A stretch of DNA of 64,000 nt from Rhodocyclaceae bacterium. Its GTDB lineage: Bacteria; Pseudomonadota; Gammaproteobacteria; Burkholderiales; Ga0077523. Within the stretch, counting starts at the first letter, position 1. Every line of letters begins with the position of its first letter. The translations under genes and the position numbers were made by a program. Under the pieces are notes generated by a model. That model saw nothing but the letters and a program-made list of their open reading frames with translations. It searched no databases and was not told where the DNA came from. This document shows positions 18,432 to 26,761 of the stretch, in pieces. The DNA is taken from contig JADCHQ010000008.1 of NCBI GenBank assembly GCA_020248405.1, positions 123,103 through 187,102 on the forward strand, in the 5' to 3' direction.

Positions 18432-20936
18432 ATGACTTCCGCCGCGCTTCCCAGTGCGCCCTTCCAGGGGTCGGCCTCCAGTGCCGGAGTGTGCTATCAC
18501 TGCGGCCTGCCCGTGCCTGCCCGGACGGCGTACCAGGCCATGAACGGCGGTGTTTGCCGGCAGTGGTGTTGCGCCGGTTGCATGGCCGTCACCCAAACCA
18601 TCGAGGCCGGCGGCCTGGAGGGCTTCTACCGGGCGCGCAGCCGCGCGCCGACTCCCGGCGCGGGCCGCGACGAGGCCGAGGTGCGCCTCTACGACGACCT
18701 CGCCGTGCAGGCGCCCTTCGTTACAAGCCATGCCGACGGCAGCCGCGAGGCGACGCTGCTGCTGGAGGGCATTGCCTGCGCTGCCTGCGTGTGGCTCAAC
18801 GAGCGCCACCTCGCCGCGCAACCGGGCGTGAAGAGCGTGTGGATCAATTACGCCACGCGGCGTGCCCGTTTGCGCTGGGATCCCGCCGTCACGCGCCTGT
18901 CCGACCTGCTGCTGGCGGTGCAGGCCATTGGCTATCGCGCCTGGCCCCATGACAACGCGCGCCAGGAGCAAATCGAGCAACGCGAGCGCCGCGACAGCCT
19001 GTGGCGCCTGTTCGTGGCGGCCTTCGGGATGATGCAAGTGATGATGTACGCATGGCCCGCCTACGTGGCGGGCGAAGGCGAAATGAGCTCCGATGTGGCG
19101 GCGCTGATGCGCTGGGCGAGCCTGGTACTCACGGTGCCGGTGGTGTTCTACTCCGCCGCGCCGTTCTTCCGGGGCGCGTGGCGCGATCTGCGGTTGCGCC
19201 GCCTGGGCATGGATGTGCCTGTGGCACTGGGTGTGGGTGCGGCCTTCGCCGGCAGCCTCTGGGCCACCCTGTGGGGGCGCGGCGATGTGTACTTCGACTC
19301 TGTCACCATGTTCGTGTTCTTCTTGCTGGCGGGCCGCACTCTCGAAGCGGCGGCGCGGCGCAAGGCGGGCCAGGCGCTGCGGCATCTGGCGCGTGCCATG
19401 CCGGCCGTTGCCCGCCGCCTGAGCCACTGGCCCGCTTCCCTGGACACCACGGCGGTGCCGGCAGGCGTCTTGCAGCCGGGCGAGCGGGTGCTGGTGCGGC
19501 CCGGTGACGTGGTGCCCGCCGATGGCGTGCTGCTCACGGCGCAGGCAAGCGTGGACGAGGCACTGCTCACCGGCGAGAGCCGGCCGGTGGCCCGCCGCAC
19601 CGGCGAGACGCTCACCGGCGGATCGGTCAATCTCGACCAGCCGCTGGTGATGGAGGTGCGTGGCGCAGGTGAGGGCACGCGCCTGGCCGCCATCGTGCGT
19701 CTGTCCGAGCGGGCCCAGGCCCAGCGTCCGGCGCTGGCGCAGGCGGCGGACCGGGTGGCGGCCTGGTTCGTGGCGGCCATCGTACTGCTGGCCGTGGCCG
19801 CTGCGCTGGTGTGGTGGCATCTCGATGCGGCGCGCGCCTTGCCGGTGGCGGTGGCGGTACTGGTGGTTACGTGTCCGTGCGCGCTGTCGCTCGCCACGCC
19901 AGCGGCCCTGTCGGTGGCCACGGGCGCGTTCGCTTCGCGCGGCCTGGTGGTGACCCGCGCCGGGGCCGTGGAAGCGCTGTCGGGCGCCACCCACGTAGTG
20001 ATGGACAAGACCGGCACGCTCACCACGGGGCGCCTGCGGTTGCTCGCCATCCGCCCCCTGGGCGATCTTGATGAGACCGCCTGCCACCGGCTGGCCGCAG
20101 CGCTGGAGGCCGGGGCGCAACATCCCGTGGCCCGAGCCCTGCTCGCGGGCGCTCCACCATGTTCTGCGCCGGCGGTGGCCTTGGAGCACGTGGCCGGTGC
20201 GGGCGTGGCCGGACAGGTGGAAGGGCGGCGCTTGCGCCTTGGTTCACGGCGCTTTGTGCTGGGGGGCGAGGGCGCGGCGGCCTCGGCCGGCACCGCACAG
20301 GAGACCCAGGCGTGGCTCGCCGACGAGCGCGGCCCCCTGGCGTGCTTTGTCCTGGGAGACCAGCTGCGCGACGAAGCCGCCCGGGTGGTGGGCGACCTGC
20401 ACGGCCGCGGCCTGGAGGTGTGGCTGGCCAGCGGAGATGAGCCCGGCGCTGTGGCGCCCATGGCCCGCGCGGCGGGCATTGCGCACTGGCGCGCGGCGCT
20501 CTCGCCCCAGGACAAGGGCGACCTGGTGGCGGGCTTGCAGGCCCGCGGCGCCAAGGTGCTGATGGTGGGCGACGGCATCAACGACGCGCCGGTGCTGGCG
20601 CGCGCCGACGTGGCCGTGGCCATGGGCGAGGGTGCCGTGCTGGCCCAGGCCACCGCCGATGTGGTGCTCGCCTCCGGTCGGCTCGACGGCCTCATCGCCG
20701 CGCTCGATCTGGCGGCGCGTACTCGCGCGGTGATGCGCCAGAATCTCGCCTGGGCATTCGCCTACAACGTGGTGGCCGTGCCGCTCGCCGCCCTGGGCTG
20801 GATCGATCCGTGGGCGGCGGGTGCGGGCATGTCGGCCAGCTCGCTGCTGGTGGTGGTCAACGCGCTGCGGCTGCGATCGGTGCCGACGCGGCCCGTGCCA
20901 ACACCACGCGCCGCTACCGAAGCGCTTCAGGGCTGA
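18432..20936 (+). CDS. ccoI: Cu(+)-exporting P1B-type ATPase for cbb3 oxidase assembly
   Basis: This 834-residue copper-pumping ATPase supplies copper for cbb3 oxidase maturation. The N-terminus has Cys-rich metal sites (CYHCG, then CCAGC), followed by an HMA-like domain with GIACAACVWLNE. Further on are about eight membrane segments, the transport motif CPC at 481-483, the phosphorylation site DKTGT with Asp525, HPVARALL and GDGINDAP. A GTG at 18390 would add 14 residues, but it coincides with the predicted FNR-driven transcript start, so ATG 18432 is preferred. ccoS starts 10 bases after the stop. ccoI ahead of the structural genes is a known order variant. Confidence 0.93.
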   Translation: MTSAALPSAPFQGSASSAGVCYHCGLPVPARTAYQAMNGGVCRQWCCAGCMAVTQTIEAGGLEGFYRARSRAPTPGAGRDEAEVRLYDDLAVQAPFVTSHADGSREATLLLEGIACAACVWLNERHLAAQPGVKSVWINYATRRARLRWDPAVTRLSDLLLAVQAIGYRAWPHDNARQEQIEQRERRDSLWRLFVAAFGMMQVMMYAWPAYVAGEGEMSSDVAALMRWASLVLTVPVVFYSAAPFFRGAWRDLRLRRLGMDVPVALGVGAAFAGSLWATLWGRGDVYFDSVTMFVFFLLAGRTLEAAARRKAGQALRHLARAMPAVARRLSHWPASLDTTAVPAGVLQPGERVLVRPGDVVPADGVLLTAQASVDEALLTGESRPVARRTGETLTGGSVNLDQPLVMEVRGAGEGTRLAAIVRLSERAQAQRPALAQAADRVAAWFVAAIVLLAVAAALVWWHLDAARALPVAVAVLVVTCPCALSLATPAALSVATGAFASRGLVVTRAGAVEALSGATHVVMDKTGTLTTGRLRLLAIRPLGDLDETACHRLAAALEAGAQHPVARALLAGAPPCSAPAVALEHVAGAGVAGQVEGRRLRLGSRRFVLGGEGAAASAGTAQETQAWLADERGPLACFVLGDQLRDEAARVVGDLHGRGLEVWLASGDEPGAVAPMARAAGIAHWRAALSPQDKGDLVAGLQARGAKVLMVGDGINDAPVLARADVAVAMGEGAVLAQATADVVLASGRLDGLIAALDLAARTRAVMRQNLAWAFAYNVVAVPLAALGWIDPWAAGAGMSASSLLVVVNALRLRSVPTRPVPTPRAATEALQG

Positions 20937-20946
20937 GCCGGCGGCG

Positions 20947-21123
20947 ATGGAAATCCTGTACTTGCTCATCCCCTTGTCGGTGGTACTGGTATTTCTGATC
21001 GGCGTGATCTTCTGGTGGTCGGTGCGCAGCGGCCAGTTCGATGACCTGGAAGGACCAGCCCACCGCATCCTGCTGGATGACGATTCGCCCGGCGCGGTAG
21101 ACGGGCCGCCCGTCCCGCGTTGA
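20947..21123 (+). CDS. ccoS: cbb3 oxidase maturation protein CcoS
   Basis: This 58-residue protein has one N-terminal membrane helix (about residues 4-24) and the typical CcoS sequence FWWSVRSGQFDDLEGPAHRI. CcoS is needed for cofactor insertion into the catalytic subunit of cbb3 oxidase. It follows ccoI after 10 bases and ends in a TGA that overlaps the first of two FNR-type boxes in front of ccoN. The Asp-rich C-terminal tail is common in the family. Confidence 0.93.
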   Translation: MEILYLLIPLSVVLVFLIGVIFWWSVRSGQFDDLEGPAHRILLDDDSPGAVDGPPVPR

Positions 21124-21203
21124 TCCAGATCAAGTGCGTTTTGCTGCATTGCACGCGGGCGCTTGATCTCCGTCAACGGCGCCCGGGGCACCGCCGATAG
21201 CAT
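21120..21203 (+). promoter_or_regulatory. Tandem FNR-type boxes and -10 upstream of ccoN
   Basis: TTGATCCAGATCAA at 21120-21133 matches the FNR consensus exactly, and TTGATCTCCGTCAA at 21163-21176 matches closely. Their centres are 43 bp apart. TAGCAT at 21198-21203 would serve as the -10, placing the downstream box near -41.5 of a transcript start at about 21210 and the other near -84.5. The leader to the ccoN start at 21253 is about 42 bases. Confidence 0.8.
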
Positions 21204-21252
21204 CCCGCCGTGGCCAGGAGACCAGCCCGGCCGCGTACCCGGGAGCGCATCG

Positions 21253-22677
21253 ATGCGAGAAGAAGCAAACTACAACTACGCGGTCGTGCGGCAGTTCGCC
21301 ATCATGACCGTGGTGTGGGGCATCGTCGGCATGCTGGTGGGGGTGATTCTCGCCGCCCAACTGCTGTGGCCCGACATGACCTACGGCATTCCGTTCCTGT
21401 CTTACGGGCGGTTGCGGCCCCTGCACACCAATGCGGTGATCTTCGCCTTCGGCGGCTGCGCGCTGTTCGCCACGTCCTATTACGTGGTGCAGCGCACTTG
21501 CCACACGCGGCTGTTCGCCGGTCCGCTGGCGAGCTTCACCTTCTGGGGCTGGCAACTGGTGATCCTCCTGGCGGCGGTGACGCTGCCCCTGGGCATCACC
21601 AGCGGCAAGGAATATGCCGAGCTGGAGTGGCCCATCGACATCCTCATCACCCTGGTGTGGGTGGCCTATGCCGTGGTCTTTTTCGGGACGCTGGTCAAGC
21701 GCAAGGTGCCGCACATCTACGTGGCCAACTGGTTCTTCGGCGGGTTCATCCTCACCGTGGCGCTGTTGCACCTGGTGAACAGCGCCGAGATCCCCGTCAC
21801 GCTTACCAAGTCGTACTCCGCCTATCCGGGCGTGCAGGACGCCATGGTGCAGTGGTGGTACGGCCACAACGCGGTGGGCTTCTTCCTGACCGCGGGCTTC
21901 CTGGGGATGATGTACTACTTCGTGCCTAAGCAGGCCGGCCGGCCGGTGTATTCGTACCGCCTGTCGGTGGTGCACTTCTGGGCGCTGATCTTCACCTACA
22001 TGTGGGCCGGCCCCCACCACCTGCACTACACCGCGCTGCCCGACTGGGCGCAGTCGCTGGGGATGATCTTCTCGCTCATCCTGCTGGCCCCCTCCTGGGG
22101 CGGGATGATCAACGGCATCATGACCCTGTCGGGCGCGTGGCACAAACTGCGCACCGACCCGATCCTGAAGTTCCTCATCACCTCGCTCTCGTTCTACGGC
22201 ATGTCCACCTTCGAGGGCCCGATGATGTCCATCAAGACGGTGAACTCGCTGTCGCACTACACCGACTGGACCATCGGCCACGTGCATTCCGGCGCGCTTG
22301 GCTGGGTGGCCATGATCTCCATTGGCAGCCTGTACTACCTGATCCCGCGCCTGTTCGGCCGTACCGAGATGCACAGCGTGCGCGCCATCACGGTGCACTT
22401 CTGGGTCGCCACCATCGGCGTGGTGCTCTACATCGCCGCCATGTGGATTGCCGGCGTCATGCAGGGCCTCATGTGGCGCGCCGTGAACGCCGACGGCACG
22501 CTCACCTACACCTTCGTGGAAAGCGTCAAGGCGAGCTACCCCTTCTACGCCATCCGCCTTCTGGGCGGCGCCATGTACCTGGCGGGGATGCTCATCATGG
22601 CCTGGAACGTGTGGAAGACCGTGGCGGGTTCCAGGGCGGTGGACGCGCCGGTGATGGCCCCTGCCGCTGCCCACTGA
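21253..22677 (+). CDS. ccoN: cbb3-type cytochrome c oxidase subunit I
   Basis: This 474-residue catalytic subunit of the cbb3 oxidase has about 12 membrane helices and carries low-spin heme b and the heme b3/CuB site. Characteristic segments include [20 protein letters not shown] and [18 protein letters not shown], with the conserved histidines. ATG 21253 is chosen over an upstream ATG because the latter would lie inside the FNR boxes, while GGGAG at 21241-21245 gives a good ribosome site. Length is normal for CcoN. It starts the ccoNOQP operon; ccoO follows after 19 bases. Confidence 0.97.
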   Translation: MREEANYNYAVVRQFAIMTVVWGIVGMLVGVILAAQLLWPDMTYGIPFLSYGRLRPLHTNAVIFAFGGCALFATSYYVVQRTCHTRLFAGPLASFTFWGWQLVILLAAVTLPLGITSGKEYAELEWPIDILITLVWVAYAVVFFGTLVKRKVPHIYVANWFFGGFILTVALLHLVNSAEIPVTLTKSYSAYPGVQDAMVQWWYGHNAVGFFLTAGFLGMMYYFVPKQAGRPVYSYRLSVVHFWALIFTYMWAGPHHLHYTALPDWAQSLGMIFSLILLAPSWGGMINGIMTLSGAWHKLRTDPILKFLITSLSFYGMSTFEGPMMSIKTVNSLSHYTDWTIGHVHSGALGWVAMISIGSLYYLIPRLFGRTEMHSVRAITVHFWVATIGVVLYIAAMWIAGVMQGLMWRAVNADGTLTYTFVESVKASYPFYAIRLLGGAMYLAGMLIMAWNVWKTVAGSRAVDAPVMAPAAAH

Positions 22678-22696
22678 GCCCATCGGGGAGACGAAC

Positions 22697-23311
22697 ATGA
22701 AGTTCTCGCACGAATTTCTCGAGAAGAACGTCACCTGGATGATCATCCTGGTGGTGTTGGTGGTGAGCGTGGGCGGCCTGGTGGAGATCGTGCCGCTGTT
22801 TTTCCAGAAGTCCACCACTGAGCCGGTGGCCGGCGTGGAGCCCTACAGCCCGCTGCGGCTCACGGGGCGCGACGTGTACATCCGCGAGGGCTGCTACAAC
22901 TGCCACTCGCAGATGGTGCGCCCGTTCCGCGCCGAGACCGAACGCTACGGCCACTACTCCGTGGCCGGGGAGTACGTGTACGACCATCCCTTCCAGTGGG
23001 GCAGCAAGCGCACCGGCCCCGACTTGCATCGGGTGGGCGGGCGCTACAGCGACGAGTGGCACCGCCTGCACTTCAACAATCCGCGCGACGTGGTGCCCGA
23101 GTCGAACATGCCGGCCTATCCGTGGCTTGCGGTCACGCCGGCGGATGCGTCGAGCATCGAGGCGAAGATGCGCGCGCTGCGGGTGGTGGGCGTGCCCTAC
23201 ACCGACGCGCAGATCGCCGCCGCGAAGGCGGAGCTGGCCGGCAAGACCGAGCAGGACGCGCTCATCGCCTACCTGCAGGGCCTCGGTACCGCCCTGAAGA
23301 ACGTGAGGTGA
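22697..23311 (+). CDS. ccoO: cbb3-type cytochrome c oxidase subunit II (monoheme)
   Basis: This 204-residue monoheme cytochrome c subunit is anchored by one N-terminal helix (about 12-32), with a periplasmic domain carrying the heme c site CYNCH at 66-70 and the conserved downstream [16 protein letters not shown] distal Met in the SNMPAYPW segment is the likely sixth heme ligand. It passes electrons to CcoN. GGGGAGACG precedes the start. Length and motifs are standard. Confidence 0.97.
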   Translation: MKFSHEFLEKNVTWMIILVVLVVSVGGLVEIVPLFFQKSTTEPVAGVEPYSPLRLTGRDVYIREGCYNCHSQMVRPFRAETERYGHYSVAGEYVYDHPFQWGSKRTGPDLHRVGGRYSDEWHRLHFNNPRDVVPESNMPAYPWLAVTPADASSIEAKMRALRVVGVPYTDAQIAAAKAELAGKTEQDALIAYLQGLGTALKNVR

Positions 23312-23315
23312 GGCC

Positions 23316-23501
23316 ATGGAAGAGACCGTCAACATGATTCGCGCCGGCATGACAGTGGTGATGTTCCTGGTCTTCGTGGGCATCGTCTGGTGGGCCTACG
23401 GTCCGGCGCGCCGCCGCAGGTTCGAGGAGGATGCGCGCATCGCGCTCGATGACGATCAACCGCCGCACGGCCGCGAGCCCGGCCGGCGCGCCCAGGGGTG
23501 A
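23316..23501 (+). CDS. ccoQ: cbb3 oxidase small subunit CcoQ
   Basis: This 61-residue protein has a single membrane helix (about residues 9-28) with VWWAYGPARRRRFEEDA after it, as in other CcoQ/FixQ proteins. It begins 4 bases after ccoO and ends just upstream of ccoP. It probably stabilises the oxidase complex. Confidence 0.92.
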   Translation: MEETVNMIRAGMTVVMFLVFVGIVWWAYGPARRRRFEEDARIALDDDQPPHGREPGRRAQG

Positions 23502-23508
23502 GGCAACG

Positions 23509-24417
23509 ATGAACGATTTCACATCCGGTTTCTGGGGCCTGTTCGTGGCCGTCCTGACGGTGGTCAGCATCATCGGCTGCGGCATCTTTCTCAGGGCGCT
23601 GTCAGGCAAGCGCGTACCGGGCTCGAGCGTGGAGACCATGGGCCACGTCTGGGACGGCGACCTGGAGGAGTACAACAACCCGCTGCCGAAATGGTGGATG
23701 TGGCTGTTCTACATCACGCTGGCCTTCGGTGCGCTGTACGTGGTGCTCTATCCCGGCCTTGGCATCGGCAACGGCGTGTTCGGGTGGTCGTCCCACGGCC
23801 AGTATGACGCCGAGCAGAAAAAGGCGGCGGCGCGCTTCGGGCCGGTGTTCGACAAGTACGCCGCCATGGACATGAAGGCCGTGGCGGCCGACCCGGAGGC
23901 TCGCGAGATCGGCCAGCGCCTCTACCTCAACTACTGCGCGCAGTGCCATGCCTCGGACGCGCGCGGCAGCCGCGGCTTTCCCAACCTGACCGACGGCGAC
24001 TGGCTCTACGGCGGCGAACCTGAGGCCATCAAGACCACCATCCTCAACGGCCGCCAGGGGATGATGCCGGCGCTTGCCGCGGCACTGGGGGCCGAGGGCA
24101 CCAAGGACGTGGCCCATCACGTGCTGTCGCTGTCGGGCAAGACCCACGACGCGCTGCGCGCGGCGCGCGGCCGCGAGTTGTTCGCGCAGAACTGCGCCGC
24201 CTGCCACGGCCCGGAGGGCAAGGGCAACGCGGCCATGGGCGCGCCCAACCTGACCGACAACACGTGGCTCTACGGCGGCGGCGAGTCCACCATCATCGAG
24301 ACCCTCACCAAGGGCCGCAACGGCCACATGCCAGCGTGGAAGGAATTCCTGGGCGAACCCAAGACCCACATCCTGGCCGCCTACGTGTGGGGCCTGTCGA
24401 ACGGCGCGGGCAAGTGA
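23509..24417 (+). CDS. ccoP: cbb3-type cytochrome c oxidase subunit III (diheme)
   Basis: This 302-residue subunit has two N-terminal membrane helices (about 8-30 and 62-82) and two class I cytochrome c domains with heme sites CAQCH at 143-147 and CAACH at 229-233. Each has a following Met ligand region (GMMPAL and HMPAWKE). It takes electrons from soluble cytochromes or the bc1 complex. An in-frame open extension overlaps ccoQ, but the ATG at 23509 follows a GAGG ribosome site and starts the usual MNDFTSGFW sequence. Confidence 0.96.
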   Translation: MNDFTSGFWGLFVAVLTVVSIIGCGIFLRALSGKRVPGSSVETMGHVWDGDLEEYNNPLPKWWMWLFYITLAFGALYVVLYPGLGIGNGVFGWSSHGQYDAEQKKAAARFGPVFDKYAAMDMKAVAADPEAREIGQRLYLNYCAQCHASDARGSRGFPNLTDGDWLYGGEPEAIKTTILNGRQGMMPALAAALGAEGTKDVAHHVLSLSGKTHDALRAARGRELFAQNCAACHGPEGKGNAAMGAPNLTDNTWLYGGGESTIIETLTKGRNGHMPAWKEFLGEPKTHILAAYVWGLSNGAGK

Positions 24418-24436
24418 ACCGCCGCCAGGGCGGGTC

Positions 24437-25900
24437 TTGAGCCAACCGGGGCCGGGTGCGGTGGAGTCAGGCGCCAGGGGCGGCGGCGCGGCCGGGGCGG
24501 CGGACAGCGTGGAGCAGTCGCTCTACGAGGTCCGCAGGAAGATCTACCCCCGGGCCGTCACCGGACACTTCGCGGCTGCGCGGTGGCTGTTCGTGCTGCT
24601 GACCCAGGCCGTGTTCTACGGCGCGGCCTGGCTGCCTTGGAACGGGCGGCAGGCGGTGCTGTTCGACATCGCCAGCCGGAAGTTCTACATCTTCGGCCTG
24701 GTGTTCTGGCCCCAGGACATCGTCTACCTGACGGTGATCCTGATCCTGTCGGCCTACTCGCTGTTCCTGTTCACCGCCGTGGCGGGGCGCCTGTGGTGCG
24801 GCTATACCTGTCCGCAGACGGTGTACACGGAGATCTTCCTGTGGATCGAGCGCCAGGTGGAAGGCGACCGCATGGCGCGCATGAAGCTCGACAAGGAACC
24901 GCCCGGCGCCCGCAAGCTGGGCCTGAAGGCTGCCAAGCATGCCCTGTGGATCGCCCTCGCCCTGTGGACCGGCTTCACCTTCGTGGGCTATTTCACCCCG
25001 ATCCGCCAGCTCGCCCAGGACGTGGCCGGATTCTCCACCGGCCCCTGGGAGACGTTCTGGATGCTCTTCTATGGCTTTGCCACCTACGGCAATGCCGGCT
25101 GGATGCGCGAGCAGGTGTGCAAGTACATGTGCCCCTATGCCCGCTTCCAGGGTGTGATGTTCGATCCCGACACGCTGGTGATCACCTATGACCGCGAGCG
25201 CGGCGAGCCGCGCGGGGCGCGGGCGCGGGCGGTGGATCCGAAGTCGAAGGGGCTGGGCGCTTGCGTGGATTGCGGCATCTGCGTGCAGGTCTGCCCCACC
25301 GGCATCGATATCCGCAACGGGCTCCAGTACGAGTGCATCGGCTGTGCGGCATGCATCGACGGCTGCAACCAGGTGATGGACAAGATGGGCTACCCGCGGG
25401 GATTGATCCGCTATTCGAGCGAGAACGCCATGAAGGCCCGGCTGGACAAGGGGGGGATCGCCAAGCGCGTGCTGAGGCCGCGCATCCTGATCTATTCGGG
25501 TATCCTGCTCGTGGTGCTGGTGGCGGGCGTGCTCACGCTCCTGCGGCGCGAGCCGGTCAAGGTGGACGTGATGCGCGACCGCACGCCCATGATGGCCGCC
25601 AGCGGCGAGGGCCGGGTGGAAAACGTCTACCGCCTGCAGATCATGAACACCGACGAGACCCCCCGCAGCTTTCTCATCAGTGTCTCCGGTCTGCCCGAGA
25701 TGAGGCTCGACATGCGCGGCAACCCCGTGGAGCTGCCGGGAGCCGCCCAGCGCATGGTGCCGGTGCGGGTGTCGGCCATGCCGGGCGCCAGCCAGCACGG
25801 CAGCGTCGATATCCAGTTCCACATCGAGGCGCGGCCCGTGGGCGCGGCGGGCGGATCGTCCGTCACGCTCGAGGAACGGGCGAGGTTCGTGGTGCCGTGA
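24437..25900 (+). CDS. ccoG: cbb3 oxidase accessory ferredoxin-like protein CcoG
   Basis: This 487-residue membrane protein carries two [4Fe-4S] clusters. Several membrane helices precede the cluster motifs CVDCGICVQVCP (first Cys at 276) and CIGCAACIDGC, and a C-terminal Ig-like domain follows. CcoG/RdxA proteins reduce Cu(II) and help assemble the oxidase. The start is a TTG at 24437, 19 bases after ccoP. A Gly/Ala-rich N-terminal extension of about 24 residues is unusual but has no better start. Confidence 0.93.
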   Translation: MSQPGPGAVESGARGGGAAGAADSVEQSLYEVRRKIYPRAVTGHFAAARWLFVLLTQAVFYGAAWLPWNGRQAVLFDIASRKFYIFGLVFWPQDIVYLTVILILSAYSLFLFTAVAGRLWCGYTCPQTVYTEIFLWIERQVEGDRMARMKLDKEPPGARKLGLKAAKHALWIALALWTGFTFVGYFTPIRQLAQDVAGFSTGPWETFWMLFYGFATYGNAGWMREQVCKYMCPYARFQGVMFDPDTLVITYDRERGEPRGARARAVDPKSKGLGACVDCGICVQVCPTGIDIRNGLQYECIGCAACIDGCNQVMDKMGYPRGLIRYSSENAMKARLDKGGIAKRVLRPRILIYSGILLVVLVAGVLTLLRREPVKVDVMRDRTPMMAASGEGRVENVYRLQIMNTDETPRSFLISVSGLPEMRLDMRGNPVELPGAAQRMVPVRVSAMPGASQHGSVDIQFHIEARPVGAAGGSSVTLEERARFVVP

Positions 25901-25932
25901 CTGGGCGGCGAGACAAACAAGGAGGAGAGGAG

Positions 25933-26448
25933 ATGCACGACACCACCCTGGGGCCCGCCCCGCGTACGCCCTGGTATCGCGAGCCCTGGCCCTGGATCCT
26001 GATGGCGGGTCCGGTGGCGGCGGTGCTGGGCGGCGCGGTCACCGCGTGGCTGGCCGTGACCCACCAGGACGGACTGGTGGCCGACGACTACTACAAGCGC
26101 GGCCTGGCCATCAACCGCACGCTGGAGCGCGAGCGCGCCGCGTCGGCGCTGGGCGTGAAGGCCTCGGCGGTGTTCTCTCCGGCGGGCGATGCCGTGCGCG
26201 TGTATGTGGATGGCCTGCCCCCCGGCGCAGCCGGCCTGAGCCTGAAGCTCGCACACGCCACGGTGGCGGGCCATGACCGGGTGGTGCCGCTGGAACGCAA
26301 TGCCGGTGGTTGGTTCGACGGGCGGTTCCAGGCCGTGGAGCCGGGCAAGTGGAAGGTGCTGCTGGAGGATTCCGCCGGCCGCTGGCGGGTCACCGGCCTG
26401 TGGCTGCCCGCCGCCGAGGGCACCATCGAACTGGGTGTGGAGCCCTGA
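25933..26448 (+). CDS. ccoH: FixH/CcoH family protein
   Basis: This 171-residue protein has one membrane helix (about 22-45) and an exported domain starting with the conserved DGLVADDYYKRGLAINRTL stretch seen in FixH/CcoH proteins, which help assemble the cbb3 oxidase. A very strong ribosome site (GGAGGAGAGGAG, 25921-25932) lies right before ATG 25933. It follows ccoG by 32 bases in the same operon. Confidence 0.9.
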   Translation: MHDTTLGPAPRTPWYREPWPWILMAGPVAAVLGGAVTAWLAVTHQDGLVADDYYKRGLAINRTLERERAASALGVKASAVFSPAGDAVRVYVDGLPPGAAGLSLKLAHATVAGHDRVVPLERNAGGWFDGRFQAVEPGKWKVLLEDSAGRWRVTGLWLPAAEGTIELGVEP

Positions 26449-26463
26449 TCCCGGAGTGCTTCC

Positions 26464-26730
26464 ATGAGTGACGGCCGCCGCTTCATCCACATCCTTTGGC
26501 CCTCTTTTCTGGTGGCCATCGTGGCTGAAGGCGTGTTCTTCACGCTGGTGGACCCGGCGGAGCTGAGCGTTTTCGGGGAACCCCCGGCCATCGGCCGCAT
26601 GGGTGTCTACACGGTGGGCTTCTTCGGCTTCTGGCTGATCACCGCCGCATCGAGCGCGCTCACGTGCTTTTTCCAGCGCCCGGCCGCCGAAGTGAACCGG
26701 CGTGCCGGCGATGCCGCCGGCCGGCGGTAG
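26464..26730 (+). CDS. Small membrane protein at the end of the cco operon
   Basis: This 88-residue protein has two predicted membrane helices (about residues 10-30 and 48-68) joined by a short acidic loop. It starts 15 bases after ccoH behind a GGAG ribosome site, so it is probably co-transcribed with the oxidase genes. No named family was recognised, although small two-helix proteins at this position are common in betaproteobacterial cco clusters. An oxidase-assembly or subunit role is only an inference from position. Confidence 0.7.
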   Translation: MSDGRRFIHILWPSFLVAIVAEGVFFTLVDPAELSVFGEPPAIGRMGVYTVGFFGFWLITAASSALTCFFQRPAAEVNRRAGDAAGRR

Positions 26731-26752
26731 GTTCGCCCCCCGCCGGCCGGCG
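26715..26752. terminator. Long GC-only inverted repeat between convergent genes
   Basis: CGCCGGCCGGCGG at 26715-26727 and CCGCCGGCCGGCG at 26740-26752 are exact complements of 13 bp separated by 12 bases, and each arm is itself palindromic. The structure sits between the last cco operon gene and the 3' end of the autotransporter gene. It could end transcription in both directions, but no T-tract follows. Confidence 0.5.
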
Positions 26753-26761
26753 CGCGGCGCC

